Of a stretch of DNA of 5,150 nt, positions 5,107 to 5,150 are shown piece by piece. The notes beneath the pieces are model-generated. The model did not search any database. It saw only the letters and a program-made list of their open reading frames with translations, and was not told the DNA's origin. A program made the translations under genes and the position numbers. Source of the DNA: Clostridiales bacterium (lineage in GTDB: Bacteria; Bacillota; Clostridia; Oscillospirales; Acutalibacteraceae); contig JAAVYX010000192.1 of assembly GCA_022791355.1 (NCBI GenBank), positions 1-5,150 of the forward strand. The letters are read 5' to 3'. Each line of letters opens with the position of its first letter. The first letter of the stretch is position 1.

Positions 5107-5150
5107 ATGACTAGGGCTTGTTTGAAAAATATGACCGACTGCGCTAAATC
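5107..5150 (+). CDS. Start of an unidentified gene, cut by the window edge
   Basis: Only 14 full codons are visible (MTRACLKNMTDCAK), with no stop before the edge. The start is well supported: AGGAGG at 5093-5098 lies 8 bases ahead of the ATG, and a good extended -10 promoter is at 5038-5066. The N terminus has two cysteines and is not obviously a signal peptide or membrane helix. I do not recognise the family from this fragment. It has its own promoter and lies beyond a terminator and a spacer of about 320 bases, so membership in the resistance module is not indicated. Confidence 0.75.
   Translation, partial: MTRACLKNMTDCAK

Overview
The window carries a complete Bce-type peptide-antibiotic sensing and resistance module: an OmpR-family response regulator (139-810), an intramembrane-sensing histidine kinase (824-1840), an ABC ATPase (1968-2735) and a large ten-helix FtsX-type permease (2728-4731), all on the + strand. 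Modules of this gene order are characteristic of Firmicutes. The GC-rich coding sequence, AT-rich spacers and strong AGGAGG-type ribosome binding sites suggest a Clostridia member, perhaps a gut Oscillospiraceae or Lachnospiraceae relative. That placement is inference; no marker gene fixes it.

Layout: 1-138 is an A-rich leader with a good Shine-Dalgarno site and no convincing promoter. 139-1840 is the two-gene regulatory unit, with 13 bases between the genes. 1841-1967 is a control region holding a perfect copy of the TNACA-N4-TGTAA operator consensus reported for BceR-like regulators, inside a longer palindrome. It is followed by a -10 element without a recognisable -35, as expected for an activated promoter. 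1968-4731 is the transporter pair with an 8-base gene overlap, closed by an intrinsic terminator at 4750-4784. 4785-5106 is a non-coding, AT-rich spacer with short repeats and a clear extended -10 promoter. It drives a gene whose first 14 codons (5107-5150) are all that is visible.

How the parts work together, by analogy with the studied family: the kinase has almost no extracellular part and would sense the drug through the transporter. It phosphorylates the regulator, which binds the operator at 1859-1872 and raises expression of the ATPase and permease. The transporter then protects cell-wall lipid intermediates from the peptide. The actual substrate cannot be read from the sequence. I see no evidence for a wholly undescribed system; the most informative items are the operator and promoter architecture and the unassigned extracellular domain of the permease.
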